Assembly: GCA_037349105.1 (NCBI GenBank)
Contig: JAYJMM010000030.1
Coordinates: 496,001-560,000 of the forward strand
Reading direction: 5' to 3'
From: Limnomonas spitsbergensis
Lineage: Eukaryota > Chlorophyta > Chlorophyceae > Chlamydomonadales
DNA length: 64,000 nucleotides
Shown: piece after piece, positions 47,007 to 55,666 of the stretch
Layout: every line of letters starts with the position of its first letter
How positions within the stretch are numbered: the stretch's first letter is position 1
Translations under genes and position numbers: made by a program
Notes under the pieces: generated by a model
Told to the model about the DNA's origin: nothing
Databases searched by the model: none
Seen by the model: only the letters and a program-made list of their open reading frames with translations

Positions 47007-47372
47007 ATGGCAACCTTCGAAAGGCAGGTCCGGAGCTACAAGAGCTTCACCCAAAGCTCAAAGCCGGAGGAGGTTGCGAGGGACACGAGCGAGACGAGCG
47101 AGCATCGAGACAAGCGAGCGAAGAAGAAGGTCACTGCAAAGAGGAAGAGGGACGATGGACCGCCGCAAGAGACCCCGCCCGCGACTCCTACACTCGGAGA
47201 GCTCATGGACATGACCCCCCAGGCTTTCAACGCCCGTCGGAGAGCATTGATCCGGGCCGTCCGCGAGAAGAACAAGGCCAAGGCCAAATCCAAGGCGTTT
47301 CTCTCCCCCAAGCAGCGCTCCCGCTTCGTGAGGGCGGCCAAGCATCATGCCCAGACAGGTGCGGCAAGATGA
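47007..47372 (+). CDS. 121-residue basic protein
   Basis: ATG 47007 (MATFERQVRSYKSFTQ). Lys/Arg-rich region KRAKKKVTAKRKRDD resembles a nuclear localisation signal. A proline-rich linker follows, then a helix-forming ELMDMTPQAFNARRRALIRA and a basic tail. Possibly nucleic-acid binding. The stop overlaps the next start (ATGA at 47369-47372), suggesting coupled genes. Confidence 0.6.
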   Translation: MATFERQVRSYKSFTQSSKPEEVARDTSETSEHRDKRAKKKVTAKRKRDDGPPQETPPATPTLGELMDMTPQAFNARRRALIRAVREKNKAKAKSKAFLSPKQRSRFVRAAKHHAQTGAAR

Positions 47373-47728
47373 ACGTCAACACTCGGTTCGACTCCTTCGA
47401 GACGGACACGGTCGGCATCCGACTGATCCTGAAGACCGTGAAGAAGGATTTCGAGAAGTTCATCATCCCGATCACTCAGCACGTCAGCGCGAAGATCAAC
47501 ACCACGGCGAAGAAGCTGCAGCCCCGGACGCACAAGATCAGCAAGAAACAGGCCCAAATCAACTCCATGAGCTCAGCCGGAGGACCCGTCGTTGAGAGGT
47601 TGCATCGGCGTGGGGATAGACGAGGGAAGGGCAAAGCTCTTTGTGGCGGCCGTGTCAAAGTGCAGGGGGGCGATGAAGATGACAACTTGACGAAGGTTTG
47701 CGGAAGACTCATACAACGACGACGCTGA
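47369..47728 (+). CDS. 119-residue protein overlapping the basic protein
   Basis: ATG 47369. MNVNTRFDSFETDTVGIRLI and LKTVKKDFEKFIIPITQH look like an ordered helical protein, and the tail is basic (KLQPRTHKISKKQAQ). The final ~40 codons enter GAC-rich repeat-like sequence, so the C-terminus may be altered. No family recognised. Confidence 0.5.
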   Translation: MNVNTRFDSFETDTVGIRLILKTVKKDFEKFIIPITQHVSAKINTTAKKLQPRTHKISKKQAQINSMSSAGGPVVERLHRRGDRRGKGKALCGGRVKVQGGDEDDNLTKVCGRLIQRRR

Positions 47729-47729
47729 C

Positions 47730-48074
47730 GAAGTTCAACGACGTTTGAAGTGTTTGATGACGTACATGATGTCCTGTCCAAGGTCGCAAAATGGTTCGAG
47801 AACGACGACGACTTGTGGAATGTTTGAAGACGACGTTCTACACGCCGTTCGAGGACGACTTTGTGCGGAACATTCGACGACGACGACGTGACGATGGTTT
47901 GCGGAAGACTCGTACAACGACGACGCTGACGAAGTTCAACGACGTTTGAAGTGTTTGATGACGTACATGATGTCCTGTCCAAGGTCGCAAAATGGTTCGA
48001 GAACGACGACGACGTGTGGAATGTTTGAAGACGACGTTCTACACGCCGTTCGAGGACGACTTTGTGCGGAACAT

Positions 48075-48110
<36 letters not shown>

Positions 48111-48837
48111 TGACGATGGTTTGCGGAAGACTCGTACAACGACGACGCTGACGAAGTTCAACGACGTTTAAAGTGTTTGATGACGATGTCCTGTCCAAGG
48201 TCGCAAAATGGTTCGAGAACGACGACGCTGACGAAGTTCAACGACGTTTGAAGTGTTTGATGACGTACATGATGTCCTGTCCAAGGTCGCAAAATGGTTC
48301 GAGAACGACGACGACTTGTGGAATGTTTGAAGACGACGTTCTACACGCCGTTCGAGGACGACTTTGTGCGGAACATTCGAGGACGACGACGACGACGTGA
48401 CGATGGTTTGCGGAAGACTCGTACAACGACGACGCTGACGAAGTTCAACGACGTTTGAAGTGTTTGATGACGTACATGATGTCCTGTCCAAGGTCGCAAA
48501 ATGGTTCGAGAACGACGACGACTTGTGGAATGTTTGAAGACGACGTAATACACGCCGTTCGAGGACGACTTTGTGCGGAACATTCGAGGACGACGACGAC
48601 GACGTGACGAAGGTTTGCGGAAGACTCGTACAACGACAGCGCTGACGAAGTTCAACGACGTTTGAAGTGTTTGATGACGATGTCCTGTCCAAGGTCGCAA
48701 AATGGTTCGAGAACGACGACGACTTGTGGAATGTTTGAAGACGACGTTCTACACGCCGTTCGTGGACGACTTTGTGCGGAACATTCGAGGACGACGACGA
48801 CGACAACGACGTGACGATGGTTTGCGGAAGACTCGTC
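47730..48837. repeat. ~200-bp tandem repeat with GAC runs, about 5-6 copies
   Basis: Units contain GAAGTTCAACGACGTTTGAA, GATGTCCTGTCCAAGGTCGC, AAAATGGTTCGAGAACGACG and GGACGACTTTGTGCGGAACA. The (GAC)n run varies in length (longest ~48071-48112). Some units lack the TACATGAT segment. No gene called. Confidence 0.93.
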
Positions 48838-48915
48838 ACTTTGGAGAAACAAGGCACACGTAATTTGAGCTTTGCCGAGTCGTTCTGAAATTACGTTTGC
48901 CTTGTTTTTCAAAGT
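48838..48915. repeat. foldback: two C-terminal gene scraps in inverted orientation
   Basis: ACTTTGGAGAAACAAGGCAC... on the left faces GCCTTGTTTTTCAAAGT on the right with ACGTAATTT/AAATTACGT between. It forms a ~28-bp imperfect stem. Both arms derive from the C-terminal codons of a gene like 44448-45449, and the right-hand copy continues to ~49000. Confidence 0.8.
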
Positions 48916-49048
48916 GGCGAAAACGCAAATGTTGCCGTACAAATCTGTGATCATGTGGGCCGGGTCGAACGTACGCATGTCGTTGTGTTGCACGTGAAGA
49001 GACCTCGTTGCCAAAGACCCGCTCCCAACACACAAGAGGCCGGACAAC

Positions 49049-49270
49049 ATGGACAAGGACGATCCCGCTTGGAAGAAAGAAATCCTCCCGGAGATTCAAC
49101 GAGATGCGACGACAACGAGACGCAGAGTCAACGAGCGATCAAGGATGGGTTTGAAGATTGGTACCACGATTCGTAGAACGATTCGCAACGATTCGCAACG
49201 ATGCGTAGAAGGATTCGCAACGATTCGCAACGATTCGCAACGATTTGTATATTCTCCCATCCCAGGGTAA
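49049..49270 (+). CDS. possible short protein, likely truncated
   Basis: ATG 49049: MDKDDPAWKKEILPEIQRDA, then Arg/Thr-rich, running into a GATTCGCAAC tandem repeat (49165-49240). The beginning looks protein-like and the end does not. Possibly a gene start disrupted by repeat. Confidence 0.3.
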   Translation: MDKDDPAWKKEILPEIQRDATTTRRRVNERSRMGLKIGTTIRRTIRNDSQRCVEGFATIRNDSQRFVYSPIPG

Positions 49271-49719
49271 TGCTTAAGAGTTTTTCAACCCTATCCAATC
49301 AAATTTGGGTGAATTTCTGGTGAACACGGATCGAGAGAGATGCATCGTCGTTCATCGCGCTGATTTTGAAGACAAAGTGCACTTGCCTGTCAACGGTTGC
49401 AAGGGCTTTCACGGCTGAACTTTTGAAAAAGTGCACAAAACCCCGCCCGCGACGTTCGTCCGACCCACAAGGTCACGATGTACGTCCGCGATTGACGTCC
49501 GGGTGTGTGTTCTCAGGCGGCGACCTTGTGGGCAAGCGTTTTAACTTTGCGGGGTTCAACACGCACCTTGTCACTCGAGCAACCTCGTCACCGTGATGGG
49601 GTCCGCCACCGTTCGCCGACATGCGCAAACCCTGGCGTATTTCTCGGACGGGGATTGAACGCATCGGGGGCGACTGCGTTTCGGGACGCGAACCATTCGA
49701 CGATCCAACCGTGTTTTGT
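49271..49719. other. gap with one degenerate palindrome, no gene seen
   Basis: GAACTTTTgaaAAAGTGCAC at 49417-49436 with right-facing CAAAACCCC. The rest is unique GC-rich sequence with only shadow-like frames. Confidence 0.4.
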
Positions 49720-49870
49720 GCACTTTTCTGAAAAGTGCCAGGGTTGTTTTGCGCACTTTTCTGAAAAGTGCCAGGGTTGTTTTGCGCACTTTTCTGAAAA
49801 GTGCCAGGGTTGTTTTGCGCACTTTTCTGAAAAGTGCCAGGGTTGTTTTGCGCACTTTTCTGAAAAGTGC
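49720..49870. repeat. five tandem palindromes, 33-bp period
   Basis: GCACTTTTctgAAAAGTGC at 49720, 49753, 49786, 49819 and 49852, separated by CAGGGTTGTTTTGC. All copies are identical apart from GTG/GCG in the first arm. They end 40 bases before the ATG at 49911. Confidence 0.95.
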
Positions 49871-49910
49871 AATGCATTAAAAAAATCTCAACAACCTCCA
49901 CTGAAATCTC

Positions 49911-52109
49911 ATGACGACCTGGGGGCTGGGCGTCGAACACGAGTTCCTGGTCGGTCCGAAGGCGACCCGCGGTGATGAATCGACCTTTCATTTTTCTTCC
50001 TTCGACCTTGTCGGCGCAATCCACGGTTTTCGGAAGATCCCCTCGACTATCATGGTCGATGTGTGCCCCGCGAGCGCAAAGATCGGTGGCCGTCCCCCCA
50101 CGAAGAAGGGTTTGGAGCACCCGCTCACCGAATTCGATCGCATCTGGGATCTCGGTTTCAAATACCCGTTCCTGATGGCGTGGGAGTACCTGTGTCCCGG
50201 GAATAGCGAGGAGGATGAGGAGGAGGTTCCAGGGAACAAGCATTCGGAAATCGAAAAGGAGATTGACTTGGAGTTTGAAACTCTTTTCGAAAAAGTGTTC
50301 GCAAGTGGCACTCACCAGCCGCGGCTTCCCTTGCCATTCGTCGGACACCTTTTCAACTCCGACTACGAAATCGACACGAAGGCTTGCAAGGCCGCCAACG
50401 TGAAGGCGCGAGGACTGCTCGTGCGAAAGCTCGGGCTGAAGAGGTTTGACAAGATTTTCGCGACGGGTTTTAACGGGCTCTTCGTCAACCAGCTGACGCT
50501 CGTCGGCATAGCGACAAAAAAAGCGATGGACCCCGGGCTCGCGGCCGACTGTTGTGCTGCTCTGTTCCTCAGGGCAGCGACGTACATCATGCAGCGGACG
50601 GAGCATGAAGGCACGCCCATCAGCTACGACTACAGCGGCTTTGTCGAGGTTGCATCTGCGTTTTACAAGTGCGCAAACATCGTGAGCATCGTGAAAGAGA
50701 TCCACGCCCTCGAGGAGAGAGTGCTCGCGGTGGCGAAAAAGGTCCATCCGGGCAGCAAGGCGCGCATGCTGCCTTGGAGCGGATACGCCGACCTTCGGGA
50801 AGTCGGCGAAGACCCGGCGACAGTCCGCGAAGGGTACGCGGGGAGCTACCACGTTTGGATGACGCTCCCCTACGACGAGAAGACCTCGAACGAGGCGTTC
50901 ACGGAGGTTCACGCCAAGCTCGCGCACTGCTTGCAGTGGATCGAACCGTTGCTCCTGAGCGTCCTTCCGGGCCACCCGTCAGCGGTTGGGACCGCGTTCG
51001 AACTGCCTCGCGCGAGCATGCGGTCCACGATCAACGAACTGTCTGGCTTCGGGACCACAAACGTCCGGGTCATGGGGGCCCAACCCCTGGCCAAGGGAAG
51101 GGTCGTCAACGTCGAATGGTACAAGACCAAGGCCGACGCGCTCAAGTCGGTCAACCCGACGAGGGAAGACATCGACGGAGGAGGGGGGGCGATGACGCGC
51201 TTGTGGGTCCGCGTCGATTCCGAGCTCGTCCCGTTTCCCGTTTGCACCGACGTGGATCGGTACAATTGGGGCTACGAGCCATGGAGGAACAATTTGATCC
51301 GTGTACCGGGTGAAAAGCTGATCAAAGGCGAAAGCCTCCCCTACAACCGGAATTCGAAATACGATATCCATGACGGGAACGACGTCCGGAGCATGATGTG
51401 CTCCACCATGCGACTGCCTCTGCTGCAGAAATGGTCGCGGGCCGCGTGGGTCCGGACGTCCCCAAAAGATCTTGTGTTGCACTTCATCAACGACGACGGG
51501 ACGGAGATTGTCGAGGACGTCCCTCTGGATGCAAAAAAGCGGCAAGAGCTCAAGGAAAAGCGCCGCGGCATCGAGTTTCGGATGCTGGACAACTTTCCGA
51601 GCGACGACTTGCCCGCGATGCTAAGGACGTTGCTCCTCGTTGCCGCCAGCAGCGCCGAGCTGCCGCTCAAGCATCTGCAGAAGCGTGCGATTGAGGACGG
51701 CGCCTGGGTTTCGGCGGTCCAGTCGGTGTCTTCGAAAGGGTGCTTTGCGCCCCTGAGCGTCAAGTACGTCACCGCCCTCGCAAAGACCCTCTCCATTGAC
51801 GCGAAGAGGATCCGGCACACGAGCGCCTACGACACGCTCTGCGACGTCTACGGCCAGCTCTGCGAATCGCAAGGCAACAGCCCGGTCTTCGCTGCCATGG
51901 CCGGGGGCATCAACGAAGATGACTTTGTTTCGCCGCCTAGGAACCACAACTTTGACGCGTGGCGGGAGGCATTCGAGAGGTCGACGGACCCGTCCGTCCG
52001 AAAGCAGCTCGTCCAAGGCACGATGGTTGATGACGTCAAATGGATCGGCGACCTTCCGTACATCCAGCATCTCGCAGCGCTGGAAAAAATCGCAAGCAAG
52101 CCGATGTGA
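49911..52109 (+). CDS. amidoligase / carboxylate-amine ligase-like protein
   Basis: A 732-residue protein from ATG 49911, 40 bases after the fivefold palindrome. It opens WGLGVEHEFLVGP, like the GxExEF start of glutamate-cysteine-ligase-like and amidoligase enzymes. The middle has GSYHVWMTLPYDE, then HAKLAHCLQWIEPLLLSVLP and PRASMRSTINELSGFGTTNV, matching the later HxxxxxP, xxWxxPLL and SxR blocks of the amidoligase group. Such enzymes form peptide-like amide bonds (family knowledge). The C-terminal ~200 residues are unassigned. Single gene with no obvious operon partner. Family call moderate. Confidence 0.58.
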   Translation: MTTWGLGVEHEFLVGPKATRGDESTFHFSSFDLVGAIHGFRKIPSTIMVDVCPASAKIGGRPPTKKGLEHPLTEFDRIWDLGFKYPFLMAWEYLCPGNSEEDEEEVPGNKHSEIEKEIDLEFETLFEKVFASGTHQPRLPLPFVGHLFNSDYEIDTKACKAANVKARGLLVRKLGLKRFDKIFATGFNGLFVNQLTLVGIATKKAMDPGLAADCCAALFLRAATYIMQRTEHEGTPISYDYSGFVEVASAFYKCANIVSIVKEIHALEERVLAVAKKVHPGSKARMLPWSGYADLREVGEDPATVREGYAGSYHVWMTLPYDEKTSNEAFTEVHAKLAHCLQWIEPLLLSVLPGHPSAVGTAFELPRASMRSTINELSGFGTTNVRVMGAQPLAKGRVVNVEWYKTKADALKSVNPTREDIDGGGGAMTRLWVRVDSELVPFPVCTDVDRYNWGYEPWRNNLIRVPGEKLIKGESLPYNRNSKYDIHDGNDVRSMMCSTMRLPLLQKWSRAAWVRTSPKDLVLHFINDDGTEIVEDVPLDAKKRQELKEKRRGIEFRMLDNFPSDDLPAMLRTLLLVAASSAELPLKHLQKRAIEDGAWVSAVQSVSSKGCFAPLSVKYVTALAKTLSIDAKRIRHTSAYDTLCDVYGQLCESQGNSPVFAAMAGGINEDDFVSPPRNHNFDAWREAFERSTDPSVRKQLVQGTMVDDVKWIGDLPYIQHLAALEKIASKPM

Positions 52110-52216
52110 CCGACTGCTACATCCGTTTTGACTTTTGACTTTGAACCTGACATAGAAAAGAACAGCGGTTCCATCATGGATTCGCAATATTATCCATGTA
52201 TTTGTCAATGTTTTCG
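52110..52216. repeat. inverted copy of the 18650-18735 segment
   Basis: Contains CATAGAAAAGAACAGCGGTT and the inverted end of the 36-residue gene (TATTATCCATGTATTTGTCA). The shared ~38-bp core also occurs at 16881. Confidence 0.8.
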
Positions 52217-52403
52217 TAAACTACTTCTACATCTTGGAGGAGACCGAAAGAGAGTTTCAAGTGAGGGCGGACATCGCCGTCGACGACATCGGAAAGAAAG
52301 CGGGCAAGACGAAAAGGTTCAACGGTCGCACTTTCAGCATCCTCCCACACATCCCGATTTCAAGCTTGGCGCTCATGCAAGTGTTGAAAGATTGCGATCG
52401 GCG
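52217..52403 (+). pseudogene. internal fragment of the zinc-ribbon Fanzor
   Basis: Encodes ILEETEREFQVRADIAVDDI, GKKAGKTKRFNGRTFSILP, then HIPISSLALMQVLKDCD, equal to residues 267-330 of the 670-residue Fanzor with an 8-residue deletion (LKSGYTLS). Opposite in strand to the two full copies. Confidence 0.88.
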
Positions 52404-52864
52404 TCCTCCTCGTCCGTAGTCTTGGAGCGGACGTACGGGTCGAACAGCATCGTCGACGCGACTTTCCGAATCCGAGCAACGACCGTCTCGTGGTTGACGA
52501 AATGTCGATTGAATGCCACCTTGTAGGTCTTCGCAGCATGTGTGATGACATTGCCCGTAGTGTCGTTGGGACGGGGCAGATCAGGGAAGAGCCGTTTGTT
52601 CATGTTGAGCGTCTCGAGGATGACCGCTTCCTTCTTGTCCGAGATTGAGCCGGGAGTGCCCACCACAAAGCACCGACGGATGAAGTTCGCGATGTCCTTC
52701 TGAAGGCGGAGCGCTGGAAATGGTAACCCTTCCTCGATGAGGCGGTACAGGACGAGCCAGACGAGGAAGCCCCGCTGGCTGATGAGGTCGGACATCGATT
52801 CCTTGAGCTTGTCGGCGTTTGCGATGCCCCTGAACGCTTTCGAAAATGTCGCTCCCCTCGTCAC
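52403..52864 (-). pseudogene. probable N-terminal Fanzor fragment of another type
   Basis: Minus strand: GFLVWLVLYRLIEEGLPFPA resembles LSILYHLIDLYARGDEIPDL of the 900-residue Fanzor. KTYKVAFNRHFVNHETVVAR resembles Fanzor N-terminal helices. It is abutted by the internal fragment on one side and the IS5-like transposase on the other. Similarity is weak but in the right order. Confidence 0.45.
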
Positions 52865-52868
52865 ACGC

Positions 52869-53303
52869 GAGAGCTCCTTTCAAGCAAATCGGCATGATGT
52901 CAAGACGATCGAGCAAAGTGTTGCACATATTTCGACAACGTTGAGGACTGACAACAGAAGAACATTGAAGCTTGCTGGGGACAAGGCGTATCGAGCAAAA
53001 AAAATTGCAAAATCGCTTTTTCTTGAAAGAAAAATACGTTTAGTCGCTGATGCAAAGTCAAACGAGAAGAATCCTCAGCAGATTGGAACAAAAGACAAGG
53101 CAATGTTCAAGAACAGGATATACATCGAACATTTCTTTGGGATGATCAAACGTTGGAAACGGATACGAAATCGAGCGGATTGGCTTGTCTGTCATTATAA
53201 ATCATTTTGGCTCCTTGCGCTTGCAAGAATGACGTTCAAGAAATTATGTGATGAAGAATCGAATAAGACCATTCTTAGTTTTTATGCACTGCATAAATAT
53301 ATA
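52869..53303 (+). pseudogene. IS4/IS5-like DDE transposase, C-terminal half
   Basis: Encodes QANRHDVKTIEQSVAHIS, LKLAGDKAYRAKK (second catalytic Asp region), IRLVADAKSNEKNP and IEHFFGMIKRWKRIRNRADW (catalytic Glu region). The N-terminal third with the first Asp is missing. The frame continues without a stop into the TSP-repeat gene, but that is probably accidental. Pieces also lie at 12673-12799 and 59697-59760. Confidence 0.82.
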
Positions 53304-53306
53304 TAT

Positions 53307-55523
53307 ATGCTCGGATCAATTTTCATGATGGCTACAGTGATGGTAGCCGTGATTGGATTATTCTTGTCATTTTATTTGTTTTACGATAAACGAATCGAAC
53401 ATTTTCAAACGATGCATATTCCATGCAAGACACAGCCAGATGGAATCAATGGGTTTCACGAGTGGTATCCATTGGCCGACGAAACAGTAGCCACCACAGA
53501 ATGCTACACATACCCTGCGTCAATGAATGCAAATTCATGTGCCGAAATCATATCTACAACAGTGACAGCAACATACACCAGCGACTATAGTCCCACAATG
53601 GAAAACGCGAGCACGCAAGAGCGATGCTTGGTATCATTTGCCAGTACATCTGATTGCTCAATGACCTACGGAGACTGGAGTCCTTGCTCGGTTTTGACTT
53701 GTGGATCGTCAGGTATTCAAACACGGACATCTACACAAAAACCAGCTGTCAACGGAGGCAAGCCGTGTGTGGTGGACAATACAATACAACAATGCTCGAC
53801 CCCTGCCTGCATCCCATGCACCACTGGAGGCACAGCTTCTGCATGCGTCGGGAATTGCGGAGGCCAAGGCACACAAGAACAGACTTTCATTTCAGGCACG
53901 GTGGGGTGCACACCTCATACAGTTTCACAACCTTGCTCGACCCCCACCTGTCTACCATGCACAACAGGAGGCACAGCGTCTATGTGTGTCGGGAATTGCG
54001 GAGGCCAAGGCACACAAGAACATACTTTCAATTCAGGCACGGTGGGGTGCACACCTAGTACAGTTTCACAACCGTGCTCGACCCCCACCTGTCTACCATG
54101 CACAACAGGAGGCACAGCGTCTATGTGTGTCGGGAATTGCGGAGGCCAAGGCACACAAGAACATACTTTCAATTCAGGCACGGTGGGGTGCACACCTAGT
54201 ACAGTTTCACAACCGTGCTCGACCCCCACCTGTCTACCATGCACAACAGGAGGCACAGCTTCTATGTGTGTCGGGAATTGCGGAGGCCAAGGCACACAAG
54301 AACATACTTTCAATTCAGGCACGGTGGGGTGTACACCTAGTACAGTTTCACAACCGTGCTCGACCCCCGCCTGTCTACCATGCACAACAGGTGGCACAGC
54401 TTCTATGTGTGTCGGGAATTGCGGAGGCCAAGGCACACAAGAACATACTTTCAATTCAGGCACGGTGGGGTGCACACCTAGTACAGTTTCACAACCGTGC
54501 TCGACCCCCGCCTGTCTACCATGCACAACAGGTGGCACAACGTCTATGTGTGTCGGGAATTGCGGAGGCCAAGGCACACAAGAACATACTTTCAATTCAG
54601 GCACGGTGGGGTGCACACCTAGTACAGTTTCACAACCGTGCTCGACCCCCGCCTGTCTACCATGCACAACAGGAGGCACAGCGTCTATGTGTGTCGGGAA
54701 TTGCGGAGGCCAAGGCACACAAGAACATACTTTCAATTCAGGCACGGTGGGGTGCACACCTAGTACAGTTTCACAACCGTGCTCGACCCCCGCCTGTCTA
54801 CCATGCACAACAGGTGGCACAACGTCTATGTGTGTCGGGAATTGCGGAGGCCAAGGCACACAAGAACATACTTTCAATTCAGGCACGGTGGGGTGCACAC
54901 CTAGTACAGTTTCACAACCGTGCTCGACCCCCGCCTGTCTACCATGCACAACAGGTGGCACAACGTCTATGTGTGTCGGGAATTGCGGAGGCCAAGGCAC
55001 ACAAGAACATACTTTCAATTCAGGCACGGTGGGGTGCACACCTAGTACAGTTTCACAACCGTGCTCGACCCCTGCCTGCATCCCATGCACAACTGGAGGT
55101 TCGGCTTTGGGTTCTTGCGTCGGCACTTGTGGAGGCAATGCTGGCACACAACCGTGGACTTTTGATGCAGGCTCGCCGGGATGCATAACAACCCTCATTC
55201 AAAAACCGTGCAGGACCCCCGATTGCACCTACTCGATAAACATTGTTGTCCATGACACTACCATTGACGGTTTGTTTTTTGGGCCAACAGAGCAGAGGTT
55301 CGCCCCAGGCTTTGCAGTGGTGTTTAATGGTAGTGACTTTCTCCTCGCAATGAGACAATGCAACTATTTTACGGTAGACAACGATACAACGCAAAACAAA
55401 TTTGTGCAATATTGGCAAGGCGTATGGGATATGGGAAAAAAGGACGTGTACAAATACGGTCCCGCGATGCTGTCACGAGAAGTGCTCAGCTCATTCACAC
55501 CCCACACATTTCACTTTTTCTGA
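53307..55523 (+). CDS. membrane-anchored thrombospondin-type repeat protein
   Basis: A 738-residue protein from ATG 53307 (MLGSIFMMATVMVAVIGLFL), an N-terminal membrane anchor or signal. One clear TSP1-like unit follows (DCSMTYGDWSPCSVLTCGSS, with GKPCVVDNTIQQC). Then come ten Cys-rich repeats of 47 residues (CLPCTTGGTASMCVGNCGGQ and CTPSTVSQPCSTPT), eight nearly identical and the first and last diverged. A ~95-residue C-terminal domain (HDTTIDGLFFGPTEQRF) has no recognised family. It is probably a surface or virion adhesion-type protein. An ATAAATATATATAT stretch immediately before the ATG, at the end of the transposase fragment, may act as promoter. Confidence 0.75.
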   Translation: MLGSIFMMATVMVAVIGLFLSFYLFYDKRIEHFQTMHIPCKTQPDGINGFHEWYPLADETVATTECYTYPASMNANSCAEIISTTVTATYTSDYSPTMENASTQERCLVSFASTSDCSMTYGDWSPCSVLTCGSSGIQTRTSTQKPAVNGGKPCVVDNTIQQCSTPACIPCTTGGTASACVGNCGGQGTQEQTFISGTVGCTPHTVSQPCSTPTCLPCTTGGTASMCVGNCGGQGTQEHTFNSGTVGCTPSTVSQPCSTPTCLPCTTGGTASMCVGNCGGQGTQEHTFNSGTVGCTPSTVSQPCSTPTCLPCTTGGTASMCVGNCGGQGTQEHTFNSGTVGCTPSTVSQPCSTPACLPCTTGGTASMCVGNCGGQGTQEHTFNSGTVGCTPSTVSQPCSTPACLPCTTGGTTSMCVGNCGGQGTQEHTFNSGTVGCTPSTVSQPCSTPACLPCTTGGTASMCVGNCGGQGTQEHTFNSGTVGCTPSTVSQPCSTPACLPCTTGGTTSMCVGNCGGQGTQEHTFNSGTVGCTPSTVSQPCSTPACLPCTTGGTTSMCVGNCGGQGTQEHTFNSGTVGCTPSTVSQPCSTPACIPCTTGGSALGSCVGTCGGNAGTQPWTFDAGSPGCITTLIQKPCRTPDCTYSINIVVHDTTIDGLFFGPTEQRFAPGFAVVFNGSDFLLAMRQCNYFTVDNDTTQNKFVQYWQGVWDMGKKDVYKYGPAMLSREVLSSFTPHTFHFF
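53815..55225. repeat. 141-bp coding repeat, ten copies
   Basis: Units begin TGCACAACAGGAGGCACAGC and repeat every 141 bases. Internal copies differ at a few sites only (cccacc/cccgcc, gcg/gct/acg). All reading frames are open in places because of the repeat, so alternative-frame ORFs here are shadows. Confidence 0.96.
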
Positions 55524-55666
55524 AGGCAAATACATCCGGCCGTCACAGCCATCCAGTCCAGGCGACCTCGTGCAACTCTCACGCAATCTCGTGCAACTCT
55601 CACGCAACTCTCCCGCGACCTTGGGCAACTCTCACGCAACCAGAGGAATGCAATGAACCGCATATA
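55524..55666. other. spacer with CTCACGCAACTC repeat
   Basis: Five to six variants of ctcacgcaactct/ctcgtgcaactct at 55565-55640, ending at the transposon end GCATATACAGCTG. Confidence 0.7.

Noticed and set aside
49473..50975. A 500-residue minus-strand frame opposite the amidoligase-like gene
   Set aside because: It runs through the five palindromes (TFQKSAQNNPG repeat) and has no recognised motif. The plus-strand frame has a clean start and family blocks.
52737..53306. N-terminal extension of the TSP-repeat protein
   Set aside because: The upstream 190 codons are antisense Fanzor-like sequence and an IS5-like transposase remnant. The hydrophobic N-terminus at 53307 is the natural start.
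53701..55198. 495- and 427-residue frames on plus and minus strands across the TSP repeats
   Set aside because: They are alternative frames of the 141-bp coding repeat. Only the frame with regular cysteines, an N-terminal membrane segment and non-repetitive ends is protein-like.
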